From assembly GCA_907163375.1 (NCBI GenBank), contig CAJQUW010008020.1, positions 124,001 to 188,000 on the forward strand: a stretch of DNA of 64,000 nt, written 5' to 3'. Positions 1 to 11,888 of the stretch are shown piece after piece (within the stretch, counting starts at the first letter, position 1; every line of letters begins with the position of its first letter). The notes below the pieces were generated by a model. The model saw only the letters and a list, made by a program, of their open reading frames with translations, made no database searches and had not been told where the DNA came from. Source of the stretch: Prostheceraeus crozeri. Lineage: Eukaryota; Platyhelminthes; Polycladida; Euryleptidae. Position numbers and translations under genes: made by a program.

Positions 1-2770
1 TGTCTCATTGAATGTACAGGTTGCACATAGTCATATATTGGAGAATCGGCTCGCACAATAAGATCTAGAGTGTGAGTTCACGTGACTGTCCCTATATCAC
101 ATGTCTATCAACTGCTAATTGCATGCAGTGCCAATCCTTCTATGAAAGTGATTCAATGGTCAACTATGCACCTCAGCAAAGAACATAGAAATTCGTGTGG
201 GAACAAGAGAAGGCAGCTCCCATGCATCAGACTCTAGTACAATTCGTTCAATGTGATTTTAAAGTGCCCTTTATTTTTATGATTGTACCAGCAGAAGCAG
301 AAAGCGAAACGTTACACAGAAAAAAAATTTAATATTTTTTCTTAATTGGTTGAAGAAAATTTGTGGTCGATTTTTTCATTTTCTCGAGTTGATCTTCCCA
401 ACCAGTTATGAAACAGTGGAGTCAACCTGATAGCATACCTATTAAAGGTTTTGAAAGTGAAATTAAAGAACGGTTTTCTAAATGATAGCTAAAAGACCAA
501 AAGTTATTGGACTATAATTCAGTCAGATAGCAGTGTATAAATTGTTAGAACACCGAGGAATATATAACTTACTTCATGGCTTAAAACACCGATTCGAGGA
601 TTTCATCAAACGTTGATTTCTCAGATGACGCAGCAGACTCGTTGAAAGAACCGGACTAACCCGACCTGAAATTTAAAACATAATATGCTTGGGACAGTTA
701 GAAAGCTATGAAACAAGCGGAATCAAAAGATACACCCGGTATCTAATATAAGAAAAATTCTGTTCCAATTTCGATGTAACTAACTGCTGCATCATTTAAG
801 TGATTACAGCTTATCTTCAAGACTTATCGCACAAATGTATGCGTAGGTCTTCGCTTAGAAAGGTCTACAATTTAAAAATTAATATCCTGAATAATTAGAT
901 CTAATTAAAATATTCAAATTTACAATAATTTTTGTGCTATGATAACACACATCGCATAGCACTTGAAATGGCTACTTTACACATACGACAATTGAACGAG
1001 GAATAGATAAGACTGTCTACATAAATCTTATCATACAGTAGCTCTAATTCATACCTCGAAAAATCTAAAAAATTGCATAATTCAATAAAACAGTGCGTGA
1101 ATGAATTGCTGGAACAATGAGGACTTGATGATTTGACTGATGGACTATACAAATGATACTGAACAATGATACTGAACAACTGAAGTTTCATTTGAACTTA
1201 CTCCATTGGTGTGATGATTGAGACAAACCGGATAAGATGATTAATTCAGCAAACGACGGATTTTCATAAAAATGCGAGACACTGAGACACGACCAAAGGA
1301 TGTGATTAACAATGACTGTTGCACATGCCAAAGGCATCTGAAATTGTGCTGAACATGCAAATGTTGCAATATCATTGGACAAAGTCAGATTTCGGAGTCA
1401 AAACTGTCGCTGCGCGTTTGCTTCTTTTGGATAGCTTCTATGGCACTCATGTTTTCCCACTTCCAGTGCAATTGGATCCAATTGACTTCGATTGAATGGT
1501 GAGGTGTGCTATGGCACTCCTATTGCGTGTCATAGAATACCATAAAGTGCCATTGAATTTGGTTAATCAGGGTCACCTAGTGTATAGTTGATGCACAAAC
1601 CTCTCACATGCACCCTCTTGGAAAGAGGCTATTGATCCATGCCACTTAATTGACTTGAATTAATCAAATGAATCCATTGCTGATTCAGTCCAGTTCAATT
1701 TCTCAGTTTTTAAGAGGTCATTCAGCTCGCTAAAGATAAATCTTTGGGAGCGTATTTCCAGAACAGGTTTCCCATTCCTAAGAATCGTTGCAACTGTTGA
1801 ATTGTCGATGTTGTCGGAAAATAATGTGATAGCTTCAGTACTCTCAGGATCTGGTCTCATCTTCCTTCAACGGAATTGGAATCGAATTAAAGTAACTGAG
1901 TCCATGGACAAAGCACAGCTTTGATATTTAGAGTCAAATTGAACTCACGTCATGTTGCACTTTGTCCTGTAGATGAATATGAGAACTTCCTCGCAGTAGA
2001 CACAAATTCCATTAATTCCCCTGAGAACATGACCCAAAAGAAACGATTACAAAAACTCAATGCGCTTTTTTAACCGAATAGACAACGCAGAAAAAGGAAA
2101 AAAGAGCTACATTGTTGGTACTGTTTTTCAAATGTTTCCATCTGTTTTATCTTCATCATCAGCAAATCTGTTTTATGTTGATTTGCAACTTCTGCAATAT
2201 CTGTATCCTGATAGTTCACAAATTTTTGATTAGCATTTTTCCATTGTGAAAGATGGCAGGTCACCATACTATGGCAAATTTTACATGAGTATTGAGATTG
2301 AAAATTCTAGAGATAGAAAGCATACAATTTCTAGTAGCACCTTCATAAGAATGTGTCAGTTTACAAGTTGCGTAATAGCAATAGTCGGTCGGTTAACAAA
2401 AATATGGAAGATTTCATTCATCTCATAGAACATTCATTTCGGGTCTCGTAAAATTTGTCGGTGAAAATTATTACTATTGTATCTTTTTGTACATTCAGCC
2501 AATCCCAAAAACCGTGTACCATGATAAAGCTGACTGATAGCTGATGCTGTCTGTCAACTTTCATAAAATAAATCTGTAGCCTGTTAAAATCCTATATCAA
2601 GGAAAACGCCCAATGTTTTTTCATGAGGCCTACTAACCACAGCTAACTACAAATTAAAGTTAAACACATGCCAAAATAATCTGATGAACATGAGATTTCA
2701 TATGGCATATCGTTTATCAAAATTGATCCAGGACTTCAACACGAAAATTTCATGTTGATGGCTGCTGGTC
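1..2770. other. Host intergenic DNA, no recognised gene
   Basis: AT-rich DNA with only short, compositionally random open frames. No protein family, RNA gene or repeat end was recognised by reading. A distal exon of the kringle gene further right could lie here, but nothing in the sequence marks one. Confidence 0.5.
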
Positions 2771-2816
2771 ACTCCATAGCCATTCTCAAGTAAAAATTTG
2801 AGAATGGCCATGGAGT
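2771..2816. repeat. Hairpin with 19-bp arms
   Basis: Arms at 2771-2789 and 2798-2816 are reverse complements with one A-C mismatch, around an 8-base loop. It may be the relic of a small foldback element. No flanking duplication was identified. Confidence 0.7.
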
Positions 2817-2943
2817 AGAGCCGAAGATAATTGTTGTCATCTAATAAAAATATAACCATCAAATACTTGATTTTTCCAACAATAATGAATAATTCAATCA
2901 GTCAAGGCATGCTTCAAACGACAGTGTCGTGGAGCATAAAATT

Positions 2944-3046
2944 CACAGTAAATCTAATCTAGCTAAATATCACTCTATCAAATAAAAATATTCACGAGTG
3001 GTGCTACCGAAAAACGTTATTTGACAGTAGTACGTAATACATATAT
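2944..3046 (+). repeat. Dispersed repeat, copy 1
   Basis: This 103-bp stretch matches 44273-44375 over its whole length at roughly 80% by eye, including the shared words ATATTCACGA and TTTGACAGTAG. Both copies run into AT-rich or TA-repeat DNA on the right. It is probably a non-autonomous transposon or the end of a larger dispersed family. Confidence 0.6.
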
Positions 3047-3339
3047 TTTTTTGCTATGTGACTTAAAGCTGTACATACGAAATGCATTCCAGAGGCATAC
3101 GAATAAGGATGAATTTACATCGGGTCTCGTACATAAAACATACCAACAACTCGTATTTCAGTGTAACAGCCAATCACAGATAGAATAGTTCGTATCGCTA
3201 CATGACAATCACATGCGAAAGTAAGTGAGATGTGGTATGAAAAACATACCAGATCTCTGTAAACATACAAGAATCTCGTATCAGATGCTAGTTTCAAATT
3301 GTATGTGATTTTGGTATATGTTTGTATGTAATTTTCGTA

Positions 3340-3520
3340 TCCAGCGATTTACAGTGGAATCGTGGAATCGTGGGAATTATTAACCTGTAGGTATAGAAAG
3401 CTGCACATTGGCTTGCATTATTTGCAGATATACTGTAAATCGCCCAATGCCAATCGCATACGAAGGGCGCATGCCAAAATATTCTCTTGGTCTATTTCTA
3501 ATCTATCTATGTAAACCAAT
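3340..3520. repeat. Possible MITE-like ends (CACTGTAAATCG motif)
   Basis: GCGATTTACAGTG at about 3342 and ACTGTAAATCGC at about 3431 are inverted copies of one motif. A further copy with related downstream sequence lies at 43778-43860, and CACTGTAAACC-type words recur near 10490 and 61770. This suggests ends of a dispersed DNA-transposon family. Full boundaries were not found. Confidence 0.35.
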
Positions 3521-3839
3521 AACACCGACAATTCCCGGTTTTCATTTCTTTTATATCAATTTATTTTATCCAATTTCCTTTTTGAATTATGTATATATAA
3601 TGTAGACGTTCAAATAGATATATGAACAAAGATAAGGCTATGAAACCAAAAACACATCTTTGCGAAACCGGTTTCTGTTGTTTATTGATGGTTGTCACTT
3701 TATCAGACGCAAATGATTGAAATAAAATGAGCTCATTTTAGCATTTTAATGTTGGGTTGAATTTCAGTATGAAATATCTCTCTTTTGCCTCCATGTCTAC
3801 TCTATCAGCTCTGTCTGACAACTGAAATATAGGCGCAGC

Positions 3840-4616
3840 TTCAAATCTTATATTAAGTCATTTTATAAATAATTTACCCAATGGTAAAACCAATGACATG
3901 TTCGCAACTTTTGACGTGATCTCACTGTACACCAGCATACTTCACGTCACACATTAGGTATGGAAACCATTACATTCTCGATCAATAACCAAAGAGAATA
4001 TATAACAGTTAGATTTACTGCTTCATTCATCATAGAAGCCATGGAAATAATTTTGAATAATAATTATTTCATATTTAACGACAAATCTCAGGTACTGCCA
4101 TTGGGACCAAGATGGCCCTTCCTATGCATCTTTGACTATGGGATATATTGAATCAATTTTACATAATTCGTTGACGACGGTTTGGAATAATTCTTTGATA
4201 GACGTTTTTAAGTCATCTTGGATAAGATATTTAGACGATTGCTTTGACTTATGCAATGGCGATTTCGGTAACATTGAAGATTTTCATTGTTTATTAAATG
4301 ATATTCACCCTGCGATAAAATTTACTAAAGAAATTGGAGAGAAATGTATCAGTTTCTTAGATGTCACTGTTTATAAAACCAGGAAAAATTGAGACGGATA
4401 TATTCCGAAAACCAACGGACAGTTTGAATTATGTGCCGTAATCATTCGAGTCATCCAAGACATACTTTGAATAATACACCATACACTTTAGCCAAGAGAA
4501 TTACTGCGATCGTATCAAATGAAGACAGGAAATCTCATAAATTTCTCGAGTTAAAAAACCGACTGATAAAGTTAAACTATTCTCATACTTATTCTCACAT
4601 AACTCAATTTTTATGA
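3840..4616 (+). pseudogene. Penelope-like element reverse transcriptase fragment
   Basis: Three neighbouring open stretches read as successive parts of a PLE reverse transcriptase. The first has the motif A region (FATFDVISLYTS, about 3902-3937). The second carries the catalytic region as WIRYLDDCFDL followed by HPAIKFTKE and ISFLDVTVYK (4132-4392). The third is the typical downstream block with KPTDSLN, HSSHPRHTLNN and PYTLAKRI (to 4616). These blocks are diagnostic of Penelope-like elements rather than LINEs. Stops and frame changes separate the blocks, the N-terminus is missing and no GIY-YIG endonuclease follows, so this is a decayed internal fragment. Confidence 0.85.
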
Positions 4617-5447
4617 ACATTATGCCATGAGAAACCTGATGCTTCATAGACTAAATTAGCATGTATGTCACTTTCTTAAGTGGTATTTACTTTGGCCAAT
4701 AGTCCTCACGAAAACAATTGAACGTGATCACTGATTCAGCGTTTCAAGATAGATACAATAAGAATTTTTGATGAAAATGGGCTGACAGTATGATCCTCCC
4801 GACATCTTTTTCATGATGAAATGATTTTATGGTTCTTTGAAAGGACAAAAAAATCTGCTTCAAATTATTGCTAGCATCTCTGAAAATTTAGTTATTTATC
4901 AATGTAAGTTGATTTCAATTAAATAAAAGTTATAATTTCAGTTTGCTGTCCTATTATATTTGTGAATGAAAAACATCACATTTCAACAAGTAGCAATGCT
5001 TTTTCGATAAAATTACAAAAGAAATTACAAATTTCTCTTAAATAGCTCGGCATACATGGGCGTTGATCTGTCAAATAATGTGACAGATTTGATTAACCGC
5101 AGAAAAACAAGCTTGCAATTCTGTAGGCCTACAATATAATTTGAGTGATATTTTTAAAACAATCATGCTTCTCTCATTTGCGACATACATCTTAAAAGTT
5201 TGTTGTTGAGGAACCACTCATAAATCAATTACATAATTTCCGTTTGTAACCTTTGCATTTTGAAATGCTTTTCTGACCATGATGTAGGGCCTATGCGTCT
5301 AGGAAGCATCAGTTTTAAGACTGTCACATTTATGAAATGACATGTAACTCATGGAATGAAGGAGTCTATAACCTGCCTAAAAGGAGTCTAAAAAGTACCT
5401 CAAATAATTCGCCATGTATGCTTCGTGTTGTCATGTGCATCACTAAT
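4617..5447. other. Intergenic DNA, nothing recognised
   Basis: AT-rich, without a recognisable coding region. It ends exactly at the left terminus of the next DNA element. Confidence 0.5.
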
Positions 5448-6457
5448 AGGGTGGAGCGAAAAAAACTTTCTTCGAATTTGAAGATGCTTAGGGTCTCAAT
5501 CTACGTGGACGGATAACTTAGGATGCCACACAAAAATTTTTAGAAATAATTTTGCTTCAGATCAAAATATGACGTAGCTTGGGGTTCGAAAACATACTCA
5601 AGGTCTGAAGAAACAATATGCTAAAATCTGAGACGATTTGAACAATTTCTTCAGGTTCCACATTCAAGGCTAACCTATTTTGCCATATCTATTAAATATT
5701 TTGCTTATGTTTACATTTTTTTGAATTTGCGAGACTTTCATCTTTCCTTCAGCTTGATATCGATTTCTGGTGTTTTGATTTATGTTATCAGGTGAGTTTG
5801 GAAAATTCATGCGTACATAGTACAAGTGCATAAAGTTAAATTAATGAGAATATAATTGCCAACTGATCTAATGTTTACCGAGTAGGACAAAAAACTTATT
5901 AATGAGACTAATATGAAGGTAATGCCATATTACAACCAGTTACTTGTATCTGTGTGCGGCAAGATACGGCGCTGCTATCATATAGTGTTTAGAAGATATT
6001 TTAATACAAAGGTCTACAGCCTTGTAGAACTACATGTGCTGTCGCATAGGTACTGTCGTAAGGCTAAGCAACTGGACTGGCTTGGTATGAATTGAGTGAT
6101 CAACAGTGATTACAACTCTTCTGTCCATGAATGATTCAGCAGAATACGTAGCGCAGGATAGACCATAGGTCCAGTGACGCTCGCTGATCAGCGCCTTAGT
6201 GCACTCGGCTACTCACTCATCCGTGTCGTAAATGTTGTTTCTGGGATCTTAACCTTTTGGCTTTCTACTTAAGTAAGTATCAGTAATGTCTATCTTCTCT
6301 AAAAAATTACATCAGAGTGAATTACAGTGTCATCATGCTATGATTACTGATGTATGTAAGATTTGGACAATAAGTAATAAGTAAGACTACTTAATAAGCA
6401 ATCTTTGGACAATAAGTAAGATTTACAAGATACAGTGGTGCTTCACGTTTTCAGGTA

Positions 6458-8671
6458 ATGGCAAGTTCGTCGTCGGGGAACCTGATCAGTACTCGAAGTA
6501 CAAGAATTGTATGTCCTATACTAGGTACGCAAACACGCATGGATGATCTCCGGTTACCGACAAAGGGCGATGTTCTCCTACATTGTCAGTGCGTTCGCTT
6601 TGACCTCAGAAAAGATGAAGGCTCGAAAAAAGGAAACACAGGTCAAGGATATTCTGCCAATTAGTTGTTTGGATATCAAGAAAATATGGAATCGTGCCAC
6701 CATTCCAGTTATTACAGACGAAGGGATTATGTTCAAGTTGATAGAGCTTCACAACGAATACAATGCGATTCCAAAGCAGCCAACAGGACGGAAGGAATCC
6801 CCAGCTTACTTGAAGAGGTTGACACTATTCAAAAATGACTTTTCAAACTTGTTTGACATTGCTGCTTGCAAGTGTCGCATTAAAGATTCAAACAATAAAT
6901 GTCACTGTAATCTATCTCGAAAGGTAAGCTATGAAAAGCCTGTGCTATGAAAACACCTCTGCTCTAGCGTTTTATTTTATTCCTCGCAGGTTCTAACAGA
7001 AGAAAAGGCTTTTTTACATTATCAGAGGACAACCCAGCAGATGGTAATTGGCGCACTGGACCGATCGACAACGAAAAGGAAGAACCTACGATCTGAAAGA
7101 AGCGAGCATGAGAAAAGTCTAAGGTCACAGCCACAATCTTCAGAGGATTCTATCATGGATCTAGATATCGACTTGGACTTATCATTGTCGGCTGGCAATT
7201 CTGCTGATGAGGATGGAGCTGACATCTTGTGGCAGCCTCCACGTTACGCATCCAGCCCTAAGTCGAATTCTGAACAATTTCGATTGCATCTTCCAACAGT
7301 GGCTTTATGTGCTGATCGCTATAGCGTACCGGATCGCCAAACAGCTGCTCTTGTTAGTGCTACTCTGCAAGATGTGAGCCACGGTGATCCAGATGCTTCT
7401 TCTGTTATTGACAGATCAAAGATAAGAAGAGAACGGAGTATGCTGAGAACCAATCTGATTTCTAATACTTTTCATCAGCTGCGACAGAGTAGTTTAAGAG
7501 GTCTCTTCTTTGACGGACGGAAAGATAAAACTTTATCCTGGGTAGAAGTCGAGGGCATTTCAAAGAATATCGTGTCAGTCGATGAGCACATCACACTACT
7601 TGAAGAACCAGGATCTCATTATCTCGGCTACTTCACGACAGAAAGCGGAAGCGCAATCTCAATCAAGTCGGGAATTTTCAAATTTTTGACTGACGAAAAT
7701 GATATTTCTTTGGAAGATGTGGTTGCTGTATGTTGTGATTCTATAAATGTCAACACCGGACAGAATGGTGGTGTAATTTGAATGATTGAGCGGGAGCTAC
7801 AACATCCCGTTCAGTGGCTGATTTGTATGCTTCATATTAACGAGATTCCTCTCCGACATTTGTTTCTATATCTCGATGGAGCCAGCACTGGTGCAGGCTC
7901 TTTCAGCGGTCCTCTCGGCAAATCCTTGAAGGACTGTGGAAGGAAGCCCATTGTTCTATTCGAGCCGATTCCATTCAACTTCAGTCATCATGATCAAAAG
8001 ATTTTGTGGGATCTCTGCCGTGGTATAGCGGACAGTGTCTGTTCCACCAATTTAGCCCATCGTGATCCAGGAAACTTGAGCCTGTCTCGATGGTTGACAA
8101 TGGCAAACCGCATCCTGCGTCTATACGTCGCGACAGAAAAACCATCTGCAAACCTTGTCATCCTCGCAAAATACATCATGACAGTGCACGCTCCAGTCTG
8201 GTTAGAGATGAAGTGCATGCCGTCTTGCACTGACGGTGCGAGGCATTTTTTCTCCCTGGTTGAGAAATCAAAGTAGCCTATTTGCTGCATGAGTTGCGTG
8301 AAATCATTGATCCGGTTCTGAAGCGAAACGGATACTTCGTCCACCAGAAAAACATCCTTATCTCTATGATTTGTGATAGTGATGACGACATAAGAACTTT
8401 GGGATATCGCAGAATTGAGAAAGCCAGAGAAAACTCTGTGTTGGGCTCTCAAGCAGCGGTGCGCACTTTCCAAGTGCCACAAATAAACCTCGCAGCAAAT
8501 ATCTATCATGAGTTGATCGACTGGACTGCCGAGTCACAGAGATACTCTCCTCCGATGGTGCCTGACGTCACGATCTGTGAACTCGCGAAGGAGAGTTCTC
8601 CACATGATCCTGTAGAACACATGCAAAATATCTTTGCCACTCACAGTCTGTCAAGCGCGGAGTCAAAATGA
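6458..8671 (+). pseudogene. Transposase-like gene of a widespread invertebrate family (broken)
   Basis: The protein matches a family I recognise from many invertebrate genomes, usually annotated only as uncharacterised. It has an N-terminal helical part (KKIWNRATIPV, then a CKC...CHC cluster) and a core with FFDGRKDKTL, VVAVCCDSINVNTG, GGVI, PVQWLICMLH, LPLRHLF-like ...PLRHLFLYLDGA, DGARHF and IDPVLKRNGYF. The FDGRKD and CCDS.NVNTG blocks look like the first two acidic motifs of an RNase H-fold transposase; that assignment is inference. A clean intron with GTAAGC donor at 6921 and CAG acceptor ending at 6989 joins the CKC/CHC exon to the next in frame. The copy is inactive: a TGA stop at 7779-7781 interrupts GGVI/MIEREL, a frameshift lies near 8270, and the 5' exon appears to change frame near 6540. 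Confidence 0.65.
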
Positions 8672-9179
8672 CGACAGAGGCGGCTGCATCGGTCTGTGGA
8701 GGTGATCGTCGAAATGGAGTGATACAAACAAAGATTTTGTCTCGAAAGAAGATGAACAGATTTAATACGAAGAAAGAATTTAGACAGTAGCCAATTCAGT
8801 CAGTCTTTTGGATTTTTCTGAACTTTGCATAGTAGAAAATAGTTTTTAGTCTACGTTATGGCAGGCCTACTGATTTCAATTTCAATATGCATTGTCACGA
8901 GAATTTGTAAAAAAAGTTTTGTTATATTAGTATTATTACAAAAACAGGTGATGGTTGTTTTTTTACAATGGGCTCGGAAATCATATGTTCTGAATACTGA
9001 AAATGCAAATCAGGTTGGAGTATGCGGGTATGTTAAAAGAAGTCGGTAGCAGGCTAGTCCTTGTGCTGTAACATAAGTATCTTCCAGGACGAAATAGATC
9101 CCTATGCAATTTCTAACCTTACACAATTTAGCTCAATCAATCAAAATACAATCTTTTCCTTTTAAATATCGACTTCTTG

Positions 9180-9720
9180 TCTGACTCTGACATCGATGTG
9201 GGACCAGAAGAAATTGTCCAAATCGTCTCAAATTTTAGCATATTGTTTCTTCAGACCTTGAGTATGTTTTCAAACCTCACATTTTTGATCAAATTTGATT
9301 CAAACCCCACGTCACATTTTGATCTGAAGCAAAATTATTTCTAAAAAGTTGCAATTTTTTGCTGTTTTGCAATTTTTGGGACTTTTTTGACCTCAATGTG
9401 GGACCTGAAGAACTTGTTCAAATCGTCTCAAATTCTGGTACGTTGCTTCATCAGCTCCTGGAAGTGTCTTCAAACCCCAAGCTACGTCGTATTTAGATCT
9501 TGAACATCACTAGTTCTAAAAAACTGCAAAATTTTCAACTTTTTTGTCAGTTTTGGGAATTTTTGAACTCAGTGTGGGACCTGAAGACCTTGTTCAAATC
9601 GTCTCAAATTTGAATATGTTGTTCATACAACCCGAAGCAATCATTCTAGACCCCAAGCTACTTCAGATTTCGAATTTCAAAAAAAACGATTTTTAGGCCT
9701 AGCCAATCAGCTTCAAGCTC
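9180..9720. repeat. Degenerate subterminal tandem repeats
   Basis: Three related segments of about 170-200 bp begin near 9196, 9398 and 9572. Each starts with a version of GTGGGACCTGAAGAA followed by TTGTTCAAATCGTCTCAAATT. They share CAAACCCCAAGCTACGTC-like words. An inverted relative is at 5530-5680. They belong to the end structure of the 5448-9846 element. Confidence 0.75.
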
Positions 9721-9846
9721 AGTGTGGGACCTCTAAACATCAACCAAAATCGATAAAATTTTGTGTAGCATCCTAAGTTACCCGTCCCCGTAGGTTGAGA
9801 GCCCAAGCATCTTCAAATTCGAAAAAAAATTTTTTTGCTCCACCCT

Positions 9847-10694
9847 AATCATTAAGGAAGTAAAAGAGACGGCGCTTCAAAAATAAAAAACTTTTATCTT
9901 TGAAAGATGTTGGTTGCCCTGCTGTTGAATTGTCATGAAAATAACTTAAGCACATTGCTAGAGAATAAAGTCTAAACTTGAAACCTAATAAAATTTGTTC
10001 CAATGCAGACTTTGAAAATCACCATGTAAAGCATGACAAAGCATTGAAAATTGCCAAAATTAATGTGTTTTGAGACAATTTCAAAAGAAAACAATATATT
10101 TTTTCTACGGTCGAAAGGAATCAACCACAGAGTCTTAACACAACCGCATTATAAACCACATGGTGTCAACAAAGCAAAACTTGAAATGATACTAAATTGA
10201 AATCGATCATGGAGAATTCAGATGACAATCGGATAAACACTTATTGATAGCATTGATTTCAAATCTTCTACCGGTAGACATGTGGCATCATTCATAATAC
10301 AATATCATGAAAATCTGCAGTTAAGTATGTCTCATTAACATACTTATGCGACTAGAAGAAAGAGAAGCATCTGGTAGGCACCATGTAGGTCTGGTAGCTT
10401 TGCTGCCAAACAGTAAAAACGCTACTAAATGAAAAGCAATAAAGCATTTGGTAGCAAGCACTTTATAGGTTTGGTAGCGTACGGTTTACAGTGTACAAAA
10501 TGGACTTGATAAAGATGTATCTAGGAAGTCCTTGAACTAAAATTTAGGTATGTGGAGCGATATTAGCAACCTGATAAAATGAAAAATGCTAGTTCATAGT
10601 GATACTACTTCTTATTGACTTTTTATCTTCTCACTTGAATATTTGTGATCGTTATGAGTCTGTCATTTTGAAATATAACATATTATTATTATTA
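9847..10694. other. Intergenic DNA with short internal repeats
   Basis: No gene was recognised. Around 10370-10500 the phrase TTTGGTAG(C) with AGCACTTTATAGG or GGCACCATGTAGG recurs twice and ends at a CGGTTTACAGTGT word, resembling the tip of a DNA transposon. Confidence 0.4.
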
Positions 10695-11060
10695 ATGAGA
10701 AGACCACCGCTGCAGGTTCCAGCCGCTTATGAGATCCTTGAGAAGAGGAAGATTGCCAAATACGCTGAGCGGGTACATGAAATTGAACATGGATCGCTTG
10801 TACCCCTAGTATTTTCATCCAGCGAAGGATGTGGTTCCATTACGAAGAAATGCATCAGAAGAATCGCATTTCTTCTGGCAACGAAATGGCGAATGGAGTA
10901 TGTAGGCACCAGCAATTGGTTCAGAAGACGAAATGCTTTCAGTCTCCTACGTACCAATTACAGGTACTGGGAGCGGTCGAAGCTCCATTCTCCACAACCC
11001 CTATCAAGAACATGCATCCCGGCGACAAACACAGTGACGGTTTTCAATCACGTCTAAATG
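10695..11060 (+). pseudogene. Retroelement C-terminal coding scrap
   Basis: The frame reads YAERVHEIEHGSLVPLVFSS, then RRIAFLLATKW and FSLLRTNYRYWERSK. This order (EIEHG-F/L-PLVFS, R-A-LLA-K, W-R...FSLLR) matches the tail region found downstream of reverse transcriptases in aquatic-invertebrate retroelement proteins. The surroundings are short and without an RT core, so it is a truncated relic. The element class is uncertain. Confidence 0.5.
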
Positions 11061-11657
11061 CAGACTATAATTTACAGCTTTTATCATGCTTTAGCTACGT
11101 GTGCTCACTGTCATCATCCAATTGATGCATGTCATCATTTTTTACGTGAGACATTTTTCATCTTACGTGAGAGCAATGGTGATTTGCCATTTCCTGGTTC
11201 CTATTGGCTTTCAATATAATAAATAGTAAAATGAATGTAGCTTTAATTGAACGATAGTGGTATGCCTTGCTCCATTAGTCCTCACGGTGTGACAGGAGAT
11301 GCGGATTCATTTCGAAAATTTCCAATTATCGCATTTTTACGTTTTCGCATTATTTGCACTTTTCGAGAAAACAGAAATATTCAAAATGGCAGACATAGAA
11401 CCGAAACTTCAGTCTGAGAATTGACTAATATTCATTATGCATTAACAACAAGTCTTGGAGGTCCTTACATGTAACATCTATCCGATAGAGGACTTGGCGG
11501 ATAATGACATTTTCTTTGTGAGCTTGTCCTAGTATCTGTCAAAAAATAATCCAACAATGGTATGATAAGAAAATGTTGAACTAACATGCACTAAGGGGGC
11601 ATTATCCTTCAAGTTAATGACATTTTTCATTGTCAAATACATCATTTATGTTTTCAG
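11061..11657. other. Intergenic or intronic DNA
   Basis: No recognisable coding sequence. The right edge, TTATGTTTTCAG, is a convincing splice acceptor for the kringle exon. Confidence 0.5.
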
Positions 11658-11888
11658 ACAGTAACAGTGACAGTGGAAATGACTCAAGCTGGAGCTTCAG
11701 AGGTGCAGGACCGAGACCTCAATTCAGCGGTGATCTGTTTCAATACAACCGCGATAATCCTAGAGATTATTGTCGAAACAATCCCAATTGGCCATTTCGA
11801 GTTTCGGAGCCAGTTTGCACTGTTTATGATCCAAAGACTAGCAAGAATACCATTGAGGTTTGTGCAGTTCCCTACTGTGCCAAAAACA
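11658..11888 (+). CDS. Host exon: C-terminal half of a kringle domain
   Basis: An open 231-nt block sits between an acceptor (TTTTCAG, ending 11657) and a donor (GTGAGT from 11889). The peptide has a Ser/Asp-rich start (SDSNSDSGNDSSW), then RDYCRNNPNWP, PVCTVYDP and EVCAVPYC. The spacing of these four cysteines is that of the C-terminal half of a kringle (NYCRNP...PWCYT...YC...PxC). The first two kringle cysteines would lie in an upstream exon, since kringles are commonly split by an intron. Both junctions are phase 1, matching the exon at 13613. The upstream exon was not found in this window. A kringle pseudo-exon is the alternative. Confidence 0.6.

Larger units (their letters stand above)
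5448..9846 (+). mobile_element. 4.4-kb DNA transposon with composite inverted ends
   Basis: The left end AGGGTGGAGCGAAAAAAA and the reverse complement of the right end AGGGTGGAGCAAAAAAA begin inverted repeats that stay alignable for about 90 bp (both contain TCGAATTTGAAGATGCTT and TAACTTAGGATGC). Inside the left end, a segment with GTGGAACCTGAAG (minus strand, 5530-5680) is repeated in inverted orientation two or three more times at 9196-9700, so the termini are a nested array of subterminal repeats. AAT flanks both sides and may be a 3-bp target duplication, though the exact cut is unresolved. The element carries one transposase-like gene. The superfamily is not one I can name. Confidence 0.75.

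Noticed and set aside
937-2428. Several short frames at the left edge
   Set aside because: Short, without start context or recognisable motif.
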